NCBI GenBank assembly: GCA_050946255.1
Contig: JBMNUL010000079.1
Location: 1-11,912 of the forward strand
Direction: 5' to 3'
Source of the DNA: JBMNUL01 sp050946255
GTDB taxonomy: Bacteria; Actinomycetota; Coriobacteriia; Coriobacteriales; CADBOM01
Length of the DNA: 11,912 nucleotides
The position numbers were made by a program, and so were the translations under genes. Below, piece after piece: positions 1-6,321 of the stretch (position 1 is its first letter; every line of letters begins with the position of its first letter). A model generated the notes under the pieces. It was not told where the DNA came from. It made no database searches and worked only from the letters and a program-made list of their open reading frames with translations.

Positions 1-879
1 CTCGTCCCTGGAGTACGACTCCATGAGAGACCAGCGCTTCCTGAATTTGTCGCAAGACCTCCTGAGGGCGCTCTCCGCATCGATTCCGTCCTTGCGGGCG
101 ACGTTGACCAACGAGAACAGGATGTCGCCGAACTCCTCTTCCATGGCCGCCTTCGAACTGCCTTCTTCATCGGAACCGCTGCCGAGATGGGAAGCGACGG
201 CTTCCTCGTACTCGCCGGCTTCCTCGCGCACCTTGTCCCAAACGTCTTCCCTGGTATCCCACTCGAAGCCATATGCAACGGCTTTCCTCGAAATATCCTG
301 TGCCTGCATTAGAGCGGGAAGGGACCTTGCAACATCGTCGAGAACTCCATGTGGGGCGAGCTCCTCTCCCCTCTCGGCCGCGGCCCTCTGCTTCGCCTTC
401 GCCTTGCTCTGCTTCTCGTGGACCTTGATCACATCCCATATGTAGTTGACATCACCCGGGGTGCGCACGGCGTTGATTTGCTCGATCTCCTCATTGGTGA
501 GTCCCAGCACGGAGAAGGAGGCCTCGTCGCCATAGACATGGGGATGCCTGCGCACCATCTTGTCGGAAATGCCGTCTATCACGTCATCGATGTCGAACTC
601 CCCGGCATCGGCCGCAATCTGTGCCTGCAGCACGACCTCGAGGAGCACGTCCCCGAGCTCCTCGCACAAATCGGCCGTGTCCCCGGACTCTATGGCAGCC
701 ACGGCCTCGTGGGCCTCCTCGATCATGTTCCGCGCAATCGACTCGTGCGTCTGCTCGCGGTCCCAAGGGCATCCGTTCTCGCTCCTCAAATCTGCAATGA
801 TGCGCACGAACCTATAGAAGTTTCCGCCTGTCCCCTCTCCCTTTTCTGGAACCGGAAGGCAGGATTTGCTCTCTTCCAC
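1..879 (-). CDS. mazG: Nucleoside triphosphate pyrophosphohydrolase MazG, two-domain form (3' end outside window)
   Basis: MazG hydrolyses NTPs and dNTPs, including damaged ones, to NMP and pyrophosphate in the cytosol. The visible 293 residues hold both MazG domains. Domain 1 has ENGCPWDREQT (about 34-44), then EE..E at 54-58 and E..D at 74-77, the Mg-binding helices, and RRHPHVYGDE at about 110-119. Domain 2 has EE..E at 219-223 and E..D at 249-252. A charged Lys/Glu/Ala linker (about 154-173) looks longer than in E. coli MazG. No stop codon appears before the window edge; about 30 residues are probably missing. I chose the GTG at 879 because a full GGAGGT lies 7 nt upstream and it keeps the first helix intact. 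The GTG at 807, past the mfd stop, would remove half that helix; an ATG at 894 has only a weak SD. The gene overlaps the mfd 3' end by 68 nt and is probably translated from the same mRNA. Family certain; start likely. Confidence 0.93.
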   Translation of the reverse strand, partial: MEESKSCLPVPEKGEGTGGNFYRFVRIIADLRSENGCPWDREQTHESIARNMIEEAHEAVAAIESGDTADLCEELGDVLLEVVLQAQIAADAGEFDIDDVIDGISDKMVRRHPHVYGDEASFSVLGLTNEEIEQINAVRTPGDVNYIWDVIKVHEKQSKAKAKQRAAAERGEELAPHGVLDDVARSLPALMQAQDISRKAVAYGFEWDTREDVWDKVREEAGEYEEAVASHLGSGSDEEGSSKAAMEEEFGDILFSLVNVARKDGIDAESALRRSCDKFRKRWSLMESYSRDE

Positions 880-3800
880 TGCTGGTACCTCCATCTTCTG
901 GCACATCGTCGAAATCCTCGGTGTCGGCATCCGCTGCCAGCACATCCCTCAATAGGCTAAGCACCTGCTCGAAAATGTCCTCGGTCCCCTCGGGCCGGTA
1001 AGTCATCTTCTTGGTCTTGGCGAAGTAGGTAGCGCCGAGGACCTTCGCACGGTGCCTCTGGTAGATGTCCAGGTCAATCGGGTCGAACGTGACCTTGCCA
1101 CCCACATAGGATATAGTCTTCATTCCAGAATCTGCCATCAGGACCTGCAGATAAGCCCGGCTGACGAGGTTGAGCGCCGGCTTGGGCGGCGTCCCATAAG
1201 TTCGGATCATCTCCTCGCTCACGTGCTCCACATCTCCAACTGTGCGGCACATCGAGAACCGCCTGTAGACGCCAACTCTGTCCTCGGTGAGCTCGATGTA
1301 GTCATCGGGAAGGTAGACCTCGTCCGGCAAGTCGATGACGACATCGGAAAACGCTCCCGGAGCGGGATTTCCCCTGGCCTCGGAAACATAGTCGGAGAGC
1401 ATCGCGGTGAACGCCTCGAAACCGATTGCGCTGATGTTGCCGGATTGCTCTGCACCGAGCAGGGAGCCAGCTCCCCTGATCTCCAGATCCCGCATGGCGA
1501 TCTTGATCCCGCTGCCGAAATCCTGGTTCTCCTTGATCGCCATCAGCCTGCTCACCGCATCCTCTGTCAGCTGCATGTCCTGTGGGAACATGAAGTATGC
1601 ATATGCCTTAACATGAGAACGCCCAACACGGCCTTTGAGCTGATAAAGCTGGGAGAGCCCGAGCATGTGGGAGTCCTCGATTATCAGCGTGTTGGTGTGC
1701 GGGTTGTCGAGGCCGGATTCCACGATCGTGGTCGATACCAGGACGTCGATCTCCCCCGCCGAGAACCTCTCCATGATGTCCTCGAGCCGGTCCTCTCCCA
1801 TGCGCCCGTGGGCAAAAGCGACCCTGGCCTCTGGCACAAGCTCGGTGACCTTCTCGACCGCGGCATCTATGTCCTTGATCCTGCTGGCCACATAGTAGAC
1901 TTGGCCGCCGCGCTGGATCTCCCTTCTTATAGCTCCCCCGACGATTCCCTCGTCCCATTCCCCAACGTAGACCTCCACGGGGATCCTGAACGAAGGCGGG
2001 GTGTTGATAAGCGACATCTCCCGCACGCCTCCAAGGGACATCTGCAGGGTCCTGGGAATGGGAGTGGCCGTGAGGGTCAGAACGTCGATATGCTCGCGGA
2101 GGTTCTTGAGCTGCTCCTTGTGCTTGACGCCGAACTTCTGCTCCTCGTCGATGATAACGAGACCGAGGCTCTTGGGGCTCACATCCCTGTTGAGAAGCCG
2201 GTGCGTCCCCACGAGCACGTCGAGCGTGCCATTCGAGAATCCCTCGAGAGCTTTCCGCTGCTGCGAAGGCGACCTGAACCTGGAGAGGATGTCGACGTTT
2301 ACTGGGAAGTCCTCGAACCTGTCGCGGAATGTCGTGTAGTGCTGCTGCGCAAGAATCGTCGTGGGGCACAGAACCATCACCTGCATCCCGTCCTGCACGG
2401 CCTTGAATGCAGCGCGGATTGCGACCTCGGTCTTGCCGAATCCAACGTCTCCGCAGATGAGGCGGTCCATCGGCTTGGATGATTCCATGTCTGCCTTGAC
2501 GTCGGCAATCGCCTTGGCCTGGTCACTTGTCTCCTCATATGGGAAAAGGTCTTCCATCTGCTTCTGCATCTCGGTGTCGGGGGAATACGCATGCCCCTGG
2601 ACGGAGGAACGTCTCACATAGAGGTCCACAAGGTCGAACGCGAGCTTCTTGGCGGCCTTCGAGGCCTTGGCGCGTGCCCGCCCCCAATCGTTTGTGTCTA
2701 GACGGGTGAGCTTCGGCTCCTCCCCGTTGGAGCCGACGTATTTCGTGATCTTGCCGATCTGCTCCACAGGGATGAACAGCTTGTCGCCTGCTGCGTATTC
2801 CAGCACGAGATAATCACGCCATATGCCGTCGACCTCCTGCTTCTCCATCTTCGAGAAGTAGGCCACGCCGTGCTTGGAGTGCACGACGTAATCGCCGGGC
2901 TTGTATGGAAACGTGATCTCCGTGGATGACGACCTGGGCGAAACGGCATCGCGACCTGCACCCAGCTCATCTCCAGTGTTGAAGAGAGCGAGCTTGGCCG
3001 CAGGTGCCACGAACCCTTGGGCTATCGGGGAGTCGACGACGTTGATCGAGTCCTTGACCAGATGAATGTCATCTCCATGGCTCTCTGTTATCGGGATGTG
3101 CTCGTCGGTGAGCAAAAGCTCGAGGTCCTCGCGCGAGCTCCTGTCAACGACTCCGAGGACGACGGTGTACTTGTTGACGAGCAGAGACCTCAACTGCCCG
3201 ATGAACTTGTCTCCGATGAGGGCGCTCTCCGCCCTGCTAACCTTCAACTCCCCGTCCACGGTGGTGCCGGACCTGACAAGGGAGAGGATCGAGAACATCT
3301 GGACCTTGTCGAACTTCAAGTCGGCTGGAGAGCAGAACAGTCCATCTAGCGGAACCCTTGCGCTCTTGGACGCAGCCTTGAGCTCGTCGTAGTACCTCAT
3401 GGAATCATCGAACAGCGACCTGGGCTCTATCATCACGGTGAGGGTCTCATCGTTCAGAAACTCGATGGGAGTCGACGTGCTCTCGAACAGGAACGGGACG
3501 TACCTAGACTGCGACCCGTGTATTCCCAAGGTTGAAATGGATTCCAGCTCAGCTTCGATGTCGTATGTGAGGACACCGGCGCTCTTGAGCTTGTTCTTTG
3601 CACGAAACACATCACGTTCGGAGACGATTGCATCGCGCGAGGGATAGATGCTCACCTCGTCCAAGTCGCATACAGTCTGGCCCGTGGACGGCACGATCTT
3701 CCTGATCCTGTCCACCTCATCGCCGAAGAACTCGATGCGGACGGGGCAAATTGCATCGGAGCTGAAGATGTCCATGGAGTCTCCCCGAATGGAGAACGTG

Positions 3801-4327
3801 CCCTTTTCCGTGGCCTGGTCCTCCCTGTGATATCCGAGCCTCTCCAGCTCTGAGGGAAGCTGCTCATACTCCAACCCGCTCGGCTGCTCCCCGGCACGGA
3901 AGTCGATCGGACCGAAGACCATCCTATCCTCAGGCGGATAGCATCTCATCAGCGATCGCGTGGAGGAGACCACGACCTTGTTCTCGCCAGAGTGCAACGC
4001 CGCGAGGGCGCGAAGCCTCTTCCCCACGATATCGACGCTAGGGTCCTTGTCTGACCAGGGAAGCTGGTCTTCCATTGGAAACGTCAGGACGTTCTCCCTG
4101 CCGATGTAGAGCGCAAGGCCCATCGCGAACTTTCGCGCGGCCTCCTCTCCGGATATGACGACGAGCATTGGCCTGGGATTTCGGCTGAACACCGAGGCTA
4201 CGATGCAGACCCTGGCCATTGGAGGGGTCGCGAGCGTGGGGTTCTCCCCCGCGTCCAACCTCATGAACATCTCGTGCATGACACGGCTCTTGTCGAGCTC
4301 GTCTATAAGTGCGTTGATAAGTGCCAA
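812..4327 (-). CDS. mfd: Transcription-repair coupling factor Mfd
   Basis: Mfd is the DNA translocase that removes RNA polymerase stalled at lesions and recruits UvrA for nucleotide excision repair. The 1171-residue product has the full family layout: a UvrB-like N-terminal part (FPMEDQLPW at 83-91), an RNA-polymerase-interacting domain (PGDYVVHSKHGVAYF at 477-491 onward), Walker A GDVGFGKT at 626-633, DEEQ box at 727-730, TATPIPRTL at 753-761, helicase motif VI QLKGRVGRS at 896-904, the translocation region RDLEIRGAGSLLGAEQSGN at 946-964, and a C-terminal domain ending in an acidic then basic tail (about 1131-1171). The start is TTG at 4327. An in-frame TAG lies immediately upstream (4330-4328), so no longer N-terminus is possible, and the next ATG (codon 17) would cut the first helix. 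The SD is weak and far (AAGG about 14 nt upstream). It leads a pair with mazG, reads away from nth, and probably has a leader of about 190 nt. Confidence 0.97.
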   Translation of the reverse strand: MALINALIDELDKSRVMHEMFMRLDAGENPTLATPPMARVCIVASVFSRNPRPMLVVISGEEAARKFAMGLALYIGRENVLTFPMEDQLPWSDKDPSVDIVGKRLRALAALHSGENKVVVSSTRSLMRCYPPEDRMVFGPIDFRAGEQPSGLEYEQLPSELERLGYHREDQATEKGTFSIRGDSMDIFSSDAICPVRIEFFGDEVDRIRKIVPSTGQTVCDLDEVSIYPSRDAIVSERDVFRAKNKLKSAGVLTYDIEAELESISTLGIHGSQSRYVPFLFESTSTPIEFLNDETLTVMIEPRSLFDDSMRYYDELKAASKSARVPLDGLFCSPADLKFDKVQMFSILSLVRSGTTVDGELKVSRAESALIGDKFIGQLRSLLVNKYTVVLGVVDRSSREDLELLLTDEHIPITESHGDDIHLVKDSINVVDSPIAQGFVAPAAKLALFNTGDELGAGRDAVSPRSSSTEITFPYKPGDYVVHSKHGVAYFSKMEKQEVDGIWRDYLVLEYAAGDKLFIPVEQIGKITKYVGSNGEEPKLTRLDTNDWGRARAKASKAAKKLAFDLVDLYVRRSSVQGHAYSPDTEMQKQMEDLFPYEETSDQAKAIADVKADMESSKPMDRLICGDVGFGKTEVAIRAAFKAVQDGMQVMVLCPTTILAQQHYTTFRDRFEDFPVNVDILSRFRSPSQQRKALEGFSNGTLDVLVGTHRLLNRDVSPKSLGLVIIDEEQKFGVKHKEQLKNLREHIDVLTLTATPIPRTLQMSLGGVREMSLINTPPSFRIPVEVYVGEWDEGIVGGAIRREIQRGGQVYYVASRIKDIDAAVEKVTELVPEARVAFAHGRMGEDRLEDIMERFSAGEIDVLVSTTIVESGLDNPHTNTLIIEDSHMLGLSQLYQLKGRVGRSHVKAYAYFMFPQDMQLTEDAVSRLMAIKENQDFGSGIKIAMRDLEIRGAGSLLGAEQSGNISAIGFEAFTAMLSDYVSEARGNPAPGAFSDVVIDLPDEVYLPDDYIELTEDRVGVYRRFSMCRTVGDVEHVSEEMIRTYGTPPKPALNLVSRAYLQVLMADSGMKTISYVGGKVTFDPIDLDIYQRHRAKVLGATYFAKTKKMTYRPEGTEDIFEQVLSLLRDVLAADADTEDFDDVPEDGGTSSGREQILPSGSRKGRGDRRKLL
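887..892 (-). promoter_or_regulatory. Shine-Dalgarno site for mazG, inside mfd
   Basis: On the minus strand GGAGGT is followed by a 7-nt spacer and the GTG at 879-877. This is the best ribosome-binding match seen in the window, and it sits within mfd codons just ahead of the mfd stop. It decides the mazG start and suggests reinitiation or independent loading on the mfd-mazG mRNA. Confidence 0.6.
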
Positions 4328-4393
4328 CTAGATCTTTTCTACCTTACTTGGAAAAAGCGCCAGGCATCTAACTGCCGTCTTTCCAGAACATGC

Positions 4394-4434
4394 CCAAAAA
4401 GCGCATTTTCCAATTGACGGGAAGTGCGCTTTGG
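4394..4434. repeat. Long imperfect inverted repeat (15-bp bulged hairpin)
   Basis: The left arm CCAAAAAGCGCATTTTCC (4394-4411) pairs with the right arm GGAAGTGCGCTTTGG (4420-4434). In RNA this gives 15 pairs, one of them U-G, with an AA bulge and a single U bulge around an 8-nt loop. It could fold from either strand. In the mfd direction it would lie in the 5' leader about 65 nt before the TTG start; in the plus direction it would precede the possible short ORF at 4445. Role unknown. Confidence 0.5.
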
Positions 4435-4444
4435 AGTTGCGTGT

Positions 4445-4477
4445 ATGTCCGAGCGGAGGCTGCGAGTGCTTTGTTGA
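4445..4477 (+). other. Possible 10-codon leader ORF
   Basis: ATG TCC GAG CGG AGG CTG CGA GTG CTT TGT TGA reads MSERRLRVLC. A GGAG lies at 4433-4436 with an 8-nt spacer, a good SD. The codons cover the 5' arm of the terminator-like stem at 4453-4463, the layout seen in translation-controlled attenuators. A chance match is quite possible in such a short ORF, and I see no clear plus-strand promoter upstream. Confidence 0.2.
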
Positions 4478-4520
4478 ACCCACTACCGCTGGCTTTGCCA
4501 GCAGCTCTCCGCCTTTTCTT
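4453..4520 (+). terminator. Terminator-like nested stem followed by T-run (plus strand)
   Basis: GCGGAGGCTGC (4453-4463) can pair with GCAGCTCTCCGC (4501-4512): 11 pairs with one bulged T. It is followed at once by CTTTTCTT (4513-4520). Inside it a perfect hairpin GCTGGC-TTT-GCCAGC (4488-4502) shares two bases with the outer 3' arm, so the outer stem closes fully only if the inner hairpin opens slightly. The T-run is only on the plus-strand side, so this would stop plus-strand RNA begun upstream of 4450. The loop is large for a standard intrinsic terminator; it may instead be part of a small structured RNA. Confidence 0.35.
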
Positions 4521-4548
4521 AAAATTATATACAGGAGATAATACTTAA
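4514..4548. promoter_or_regulatory. AT-rich divergent promoter island for mfd and nth
   Basis: This block is clearly richer in A and T than its surroundings. On the minus strand TGTATATAAT (4533-4524) contains a perfect TATAAT -10 box with a TG just upstream; no good -35 is seen. It would place the mfd start site near 4517 and give a leader of about 190 nt. On the plus strand GATAAT at 4537-4542 is a possible -10 for nth with only a poor -35 (TTTTCT at 4514-4519, 17-nt spacer). The two would overlap face to face. Position is supported by composition and gene arrangement; exact boxes are inferred. Confidence 0.45.
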
Positions 4549-4657
4549 CCTTCCTGAATTTGGGATCGACCCACCGGCGAGGCAAGGCGATACGGCAAGA
4601 CGTAGTGATACGATATCGCCAGCTGAATTGATCAAGGTCAGGGCGAGAGGCATGAAC

Positions 4658-5350
4658 ATGACATCTGAATCCGGCAGCAAGACCAAGGGCAGCGCTAGGA
4701 AGCCCCGCAAGCCATCGAAGAAGACTCTCGAGCGCGCCAAGATCGTCTCGGAGCGAATGGAGGAGCACTACCCGGGCAAGGGAGGATACCTGCACTTCGA
4801 CAATCCGTTCCAGCTCGTCATTGCCGTGCTCTTGTCCGCACAGACCACCGACAAGTCTGTCAACAAGGTCACCCCGGAACTTTTCAAGAGGTGGCCGGAT
4901 GCCCAGGCGATGGCATCTGCGGATCTGGAGGAGGTCAAGGAGGTCATCCACCCGCTCGGGTTCTACAACACCAAGGCGAAGCGGTGCATCGATTGCGCCA
5001 GAACGCTCCTCGAGGAATTCGACGGCGTGGTGCCACAGAATCTGGACGACCTTCAGAAACTGCCGGGAGTTGGAAGGAAGACGGCCAACGTCGTGATGAA
5101 CGATGCATTCGACACTGCAGACGGGATTGCCGTCGACACCCACGTTGGGAGAATTGCGAGACGGCTGGGATTCTCCAAGAACACCGACCCATCGAAGGTG
5201 GAGCAGGACCTCTTGGCCACCTTTCCCAAAGAGGAGTGGCACTACATCAACAAGAGGTGGATTGCCTTCGGTCGCGAGATCTGCGATGCCCGCAAGCCCA
5301 AGTGCGGAGAGTGCTTCCTGGTCGACGTGTGCCCCAGCAAGAAGATCTAA
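4658..5350 (+). CDS. nth: Endonuclease III, DNA glycosylase/AP lyase
   Basis: Nth removes oxidised pyrimidines and cleaves at the abasic site in base excision repair. The 230-residue protein has the helix-hairpin-helix LPGVGRKTA at 135-143 with the catalytic lysine K141, the catalytic aspartate D160 in VDTHV, and a C-terminal 4Fe-4S cluster C209-x6-C216-x2-C219-x5-C225, exactly the classic spacing. SAQTTDKSVN (60-69) is the conserved helix after the N-terminal region. The first 25 residues are Lys/Ser/Arg-rich, an extension beyond the E. coli protein. I chose the ATG at 4658 because GAGAGG lies 7 nt upstream; the ATG at 4652 would overlap that SD too closely, and a TTG at 4628 has no better support. 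It reads away from mfd and converges with the membrane-protein gene downstream. Confidence 0.96.
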   Translation: MTSESGSKTKGSARKPRKPSKKTLERAKIVSERMEEHYPGKGGYLHFDNPFQLVIAVLLSAQTTDKSVNKVTPELFKRWPDAQAMASADLEEVKEVIHPLGFYNTKAKRCIDCARTLLEEFDGVVPQNLDDLQKLPGVGRKTANVVMNDAFDTADGIAVDTHVGRIARRLGFSKNTDPSKVEQDLLATFPKEEWHYINKRWIAFGREICDARKPKCGECFLVDVCPSKKI

Positions 5351-5542
5351 TGACGGTGGTTGGCGGCAATACGACTGTGGTCGCCGGTTATATCAATTGG
5401 AAACTTCAGGCCAAGAACGCCCGGCCTTGATTAGGCGGCAAAGAGATACCCTACATAAATGATGTTGCCAAGACCAGCCGGCCCTCATGATGCCAACTGC
5501 GACCGACCGATTTCAATAATTCAGGCTGCTACCAGCCGGCCT
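5351..5542. other. Convergent spacer between nth and the membrane-protein gene
   Basis: This 192-nt stretch holds no gene. It contains copy 1 of the 32-bp direct repeat and a small perfect hairpin GGCTG-CTAC-CAGCC (5524-5537) just after the membrane-protein stop. In the minus direction the hairpin is followed by TGAATTATTG, not a proper T-run, so it is at best a weak terminator. No clear nth terminator was seen; AGGCC and GGCCT near 5410-5430 form only a short stem without Ts. Confidence 0.55.
5473..5504. repeat. 32-bp direct repeat, copy 1 (intergenic)
   Basis: 31 of 32 bases match copy 2 at 5531-5562; the only difference is CCC versus CCT near the middle. Both copies start ACCAGCCGGCC and end CAACTGCGACC. 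On the minus strand copy 1 reads ..SQLAS-stop, the same C-terminal codons as the neighbouring gene, but an in-frame TGA lies a few codons upstream, so nothing is encoded. Confidence 0.9.
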
Positions 5543-5562
5543 TCATGATGCCAACTGCGACC
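5531..5562. repeat. 32-bp direct repeat, copy 2 (3' end of membrane-protein gene)
   Basis: This copy covers the last codons (SQLAS), the TGA stop and 12 nt downstream of the membrane-protein gene. It lies 58 nt from copy 1. See the finding on the duplicated gene end. Confidence 0.9.
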
Positions 5563-6181
5563 AATCGTAAATGTAGATGTTGTAGAAGGTAGCCAGCGCG
5601 ACGACTGCTATGGCTGCGACAATCGAGGCAATCGCCCAGATCTTCTCCCGCCTCAGGTACTTGTCGATTCCAACCTTGTGCGCAACCCTCAGATACGCAT
5701 GCTTTCCACTCGTAGCGGAAAAGAAAATCGAGACGCCGATCGTGACCACCAAGGACAACGCGGCCAGGACGATCGAGACTCCACCGTATGCGACCGCTCC
5801 CCTTATCTGAGAATCCACGAAAACCCAGACCGGGTAAAGGAGGATCATCACCCAAAAACCATGGGCTGGTCCCCAGACCATGGGAAGGAGCATCGCGCCG
5901 ATGTTGAAACGCGGCAGCTTGTCCAGTGCCGCATTCAGCTCCTCCTCGGACTTGGGAATCCCGGAAACCTCCACCTTGGCAGCAGGTCCCTCACCTTCGG
6001 AGCCGGGCAAGCCCGAGGCCTGGGACATTTCCCGGCTGCATGTGGTTCCAGATGGAGAATCCGTGGTTGTCCTCTCCGGAGCATCTGCCAACGGAGGGGA
6101 AACCTCATTCCCATCCAATTCCCGATTCCCGGTTTCACCGGGTATTTTCTGGAATTGCCCATCTTCTGAAAACGATTCCAT
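5543..6181 (-). CDS. Uncharacterised membrane protein with WGPAHG motif
   Basis: Function unknown. From the ATG at 6181 the product has 212 residues. Residues 1-76 are rich in Ser, Pro, Glu and Gly and look disordered. Then comes EEELNAALDKLPRFNIGAMLLPMVWGPAHGFW (79-110), leading into a first hydrophobic segment (about 95-121), a second (about 130-155), a Lys/Arg-rich loop (160-180), and a third (about 181-203) ending in YDWSQLAS. The family, as I recall it from Coriobacteriia, keeps the PRFNxGAxLLPxxWGPAHG core; no enzyme motif is seen. An AAGG lies 3 nt before the ATG, a rather short spacing; a GTG at 6211 would add ten residues but has no good SD. It is divergent from the PAP2 gene. Its 3' end is duplicated just downstream. 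Confidence 0.75.
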   Translation of the reverse strand: MESFSEDGQFQKIPGETGNRELDGNEVSPPLADAPERTTTDSPSGTTCSREMSQASGLPGSEGEGPAAKVEVSGIPKSEEELNAALDKLPRFNIGAMLLPMVWGPAHGFWVMILLYPVWVFVDSQIRGAVAYGGVSIVLAALSLVVTIGVSIFFSATSGKHAYLRVAHKVGIDKYLRREKIWAIASIVAAIAVVALATFYNIYIYDWSQLAS

Positions 6182-6321
6182 ATACCTTACTGCCAATCTA
6201 CATATTGCCACTATTGATTTTCAGCTCTCGCTGATGGTAGGCTTTCCCAGAACATTCTACCAGCCACCTTGGGCGCACAGCTTTGCACTACAGATCAATC
6301 CAACGCGCGATTGGAGAAACT
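6182..6321. promoter_or_regulatory. Divergent spacer with inverted repeat, membrane-protein/PAP2 genes
   Basis: The 140-nt spacer must hold promoters for both genes, but I see no pair of good -35 and -10 boxes. It contains an inverted repeat, TGGTAG (6235-6240) and CTACCA (6257-6262), 16 nt apart, which could be an operator or chance. CTACCAGCC at 6257-6265 also occurs at 5529-5537 on the other side of the membrane-protein gene. Confidence 0.3.

Larger units (their letters stand above)
4328..4657. other. Divergent mfd/nth intergenic region
   Basis: This 330-nt stretch has no convincing gene. It holds, from left to right: a GCGC-plus-A-tract motif seen three times (4352-4360, 4396-4404, inverted at 4426-4432), a long bulged hairpin (4394-4434), a possible 10-codon ORF (4445-4477), a terminator-like structure ending in T residues (4453-4520), an AT-rich promoter island (4514-4548), and a GC-richer stretch that would be the nth leader. 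A long minus-strand reading frame here and into nth is only the shadow of nth. Confidence 0.7.

Noticed and set aside
1052..2482. 476-codon open frame antisense to mfd
   Set aside because: It lies wholly within the well-conserved mfd helicase region in the opposite frame; the product has no domain and odd composition. It is a shadow typical of GC-rich DNA.
4476..4493. Resemblance to the T-box motif (ACTACCGCTGG)
   Set aside because: The required TGG before ACCGC is absent, no Stem I or AG-bulge is seen, and nth is not an aminoacyl-tRNA or amino-acid gene.
4430..4513. tRNA-Ser-like pieces (TCCGAGCGG as in a D arm, CTCTCCGCC as at a 3' end)
   Set aside because: No acceptor 5' strand pairs with the 3' end, no anticodon arm of five pairs and no TTCRANNC loop on the same strand. 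The matching pieces instead pair with each other in the terminator-like stem.
4328..5242. 304-codon open frame antisense to nth, running into the spacer
   Set aside because: nth has all catalytic and Fe-S residues on the plus strand; the antisense product shows no family features.
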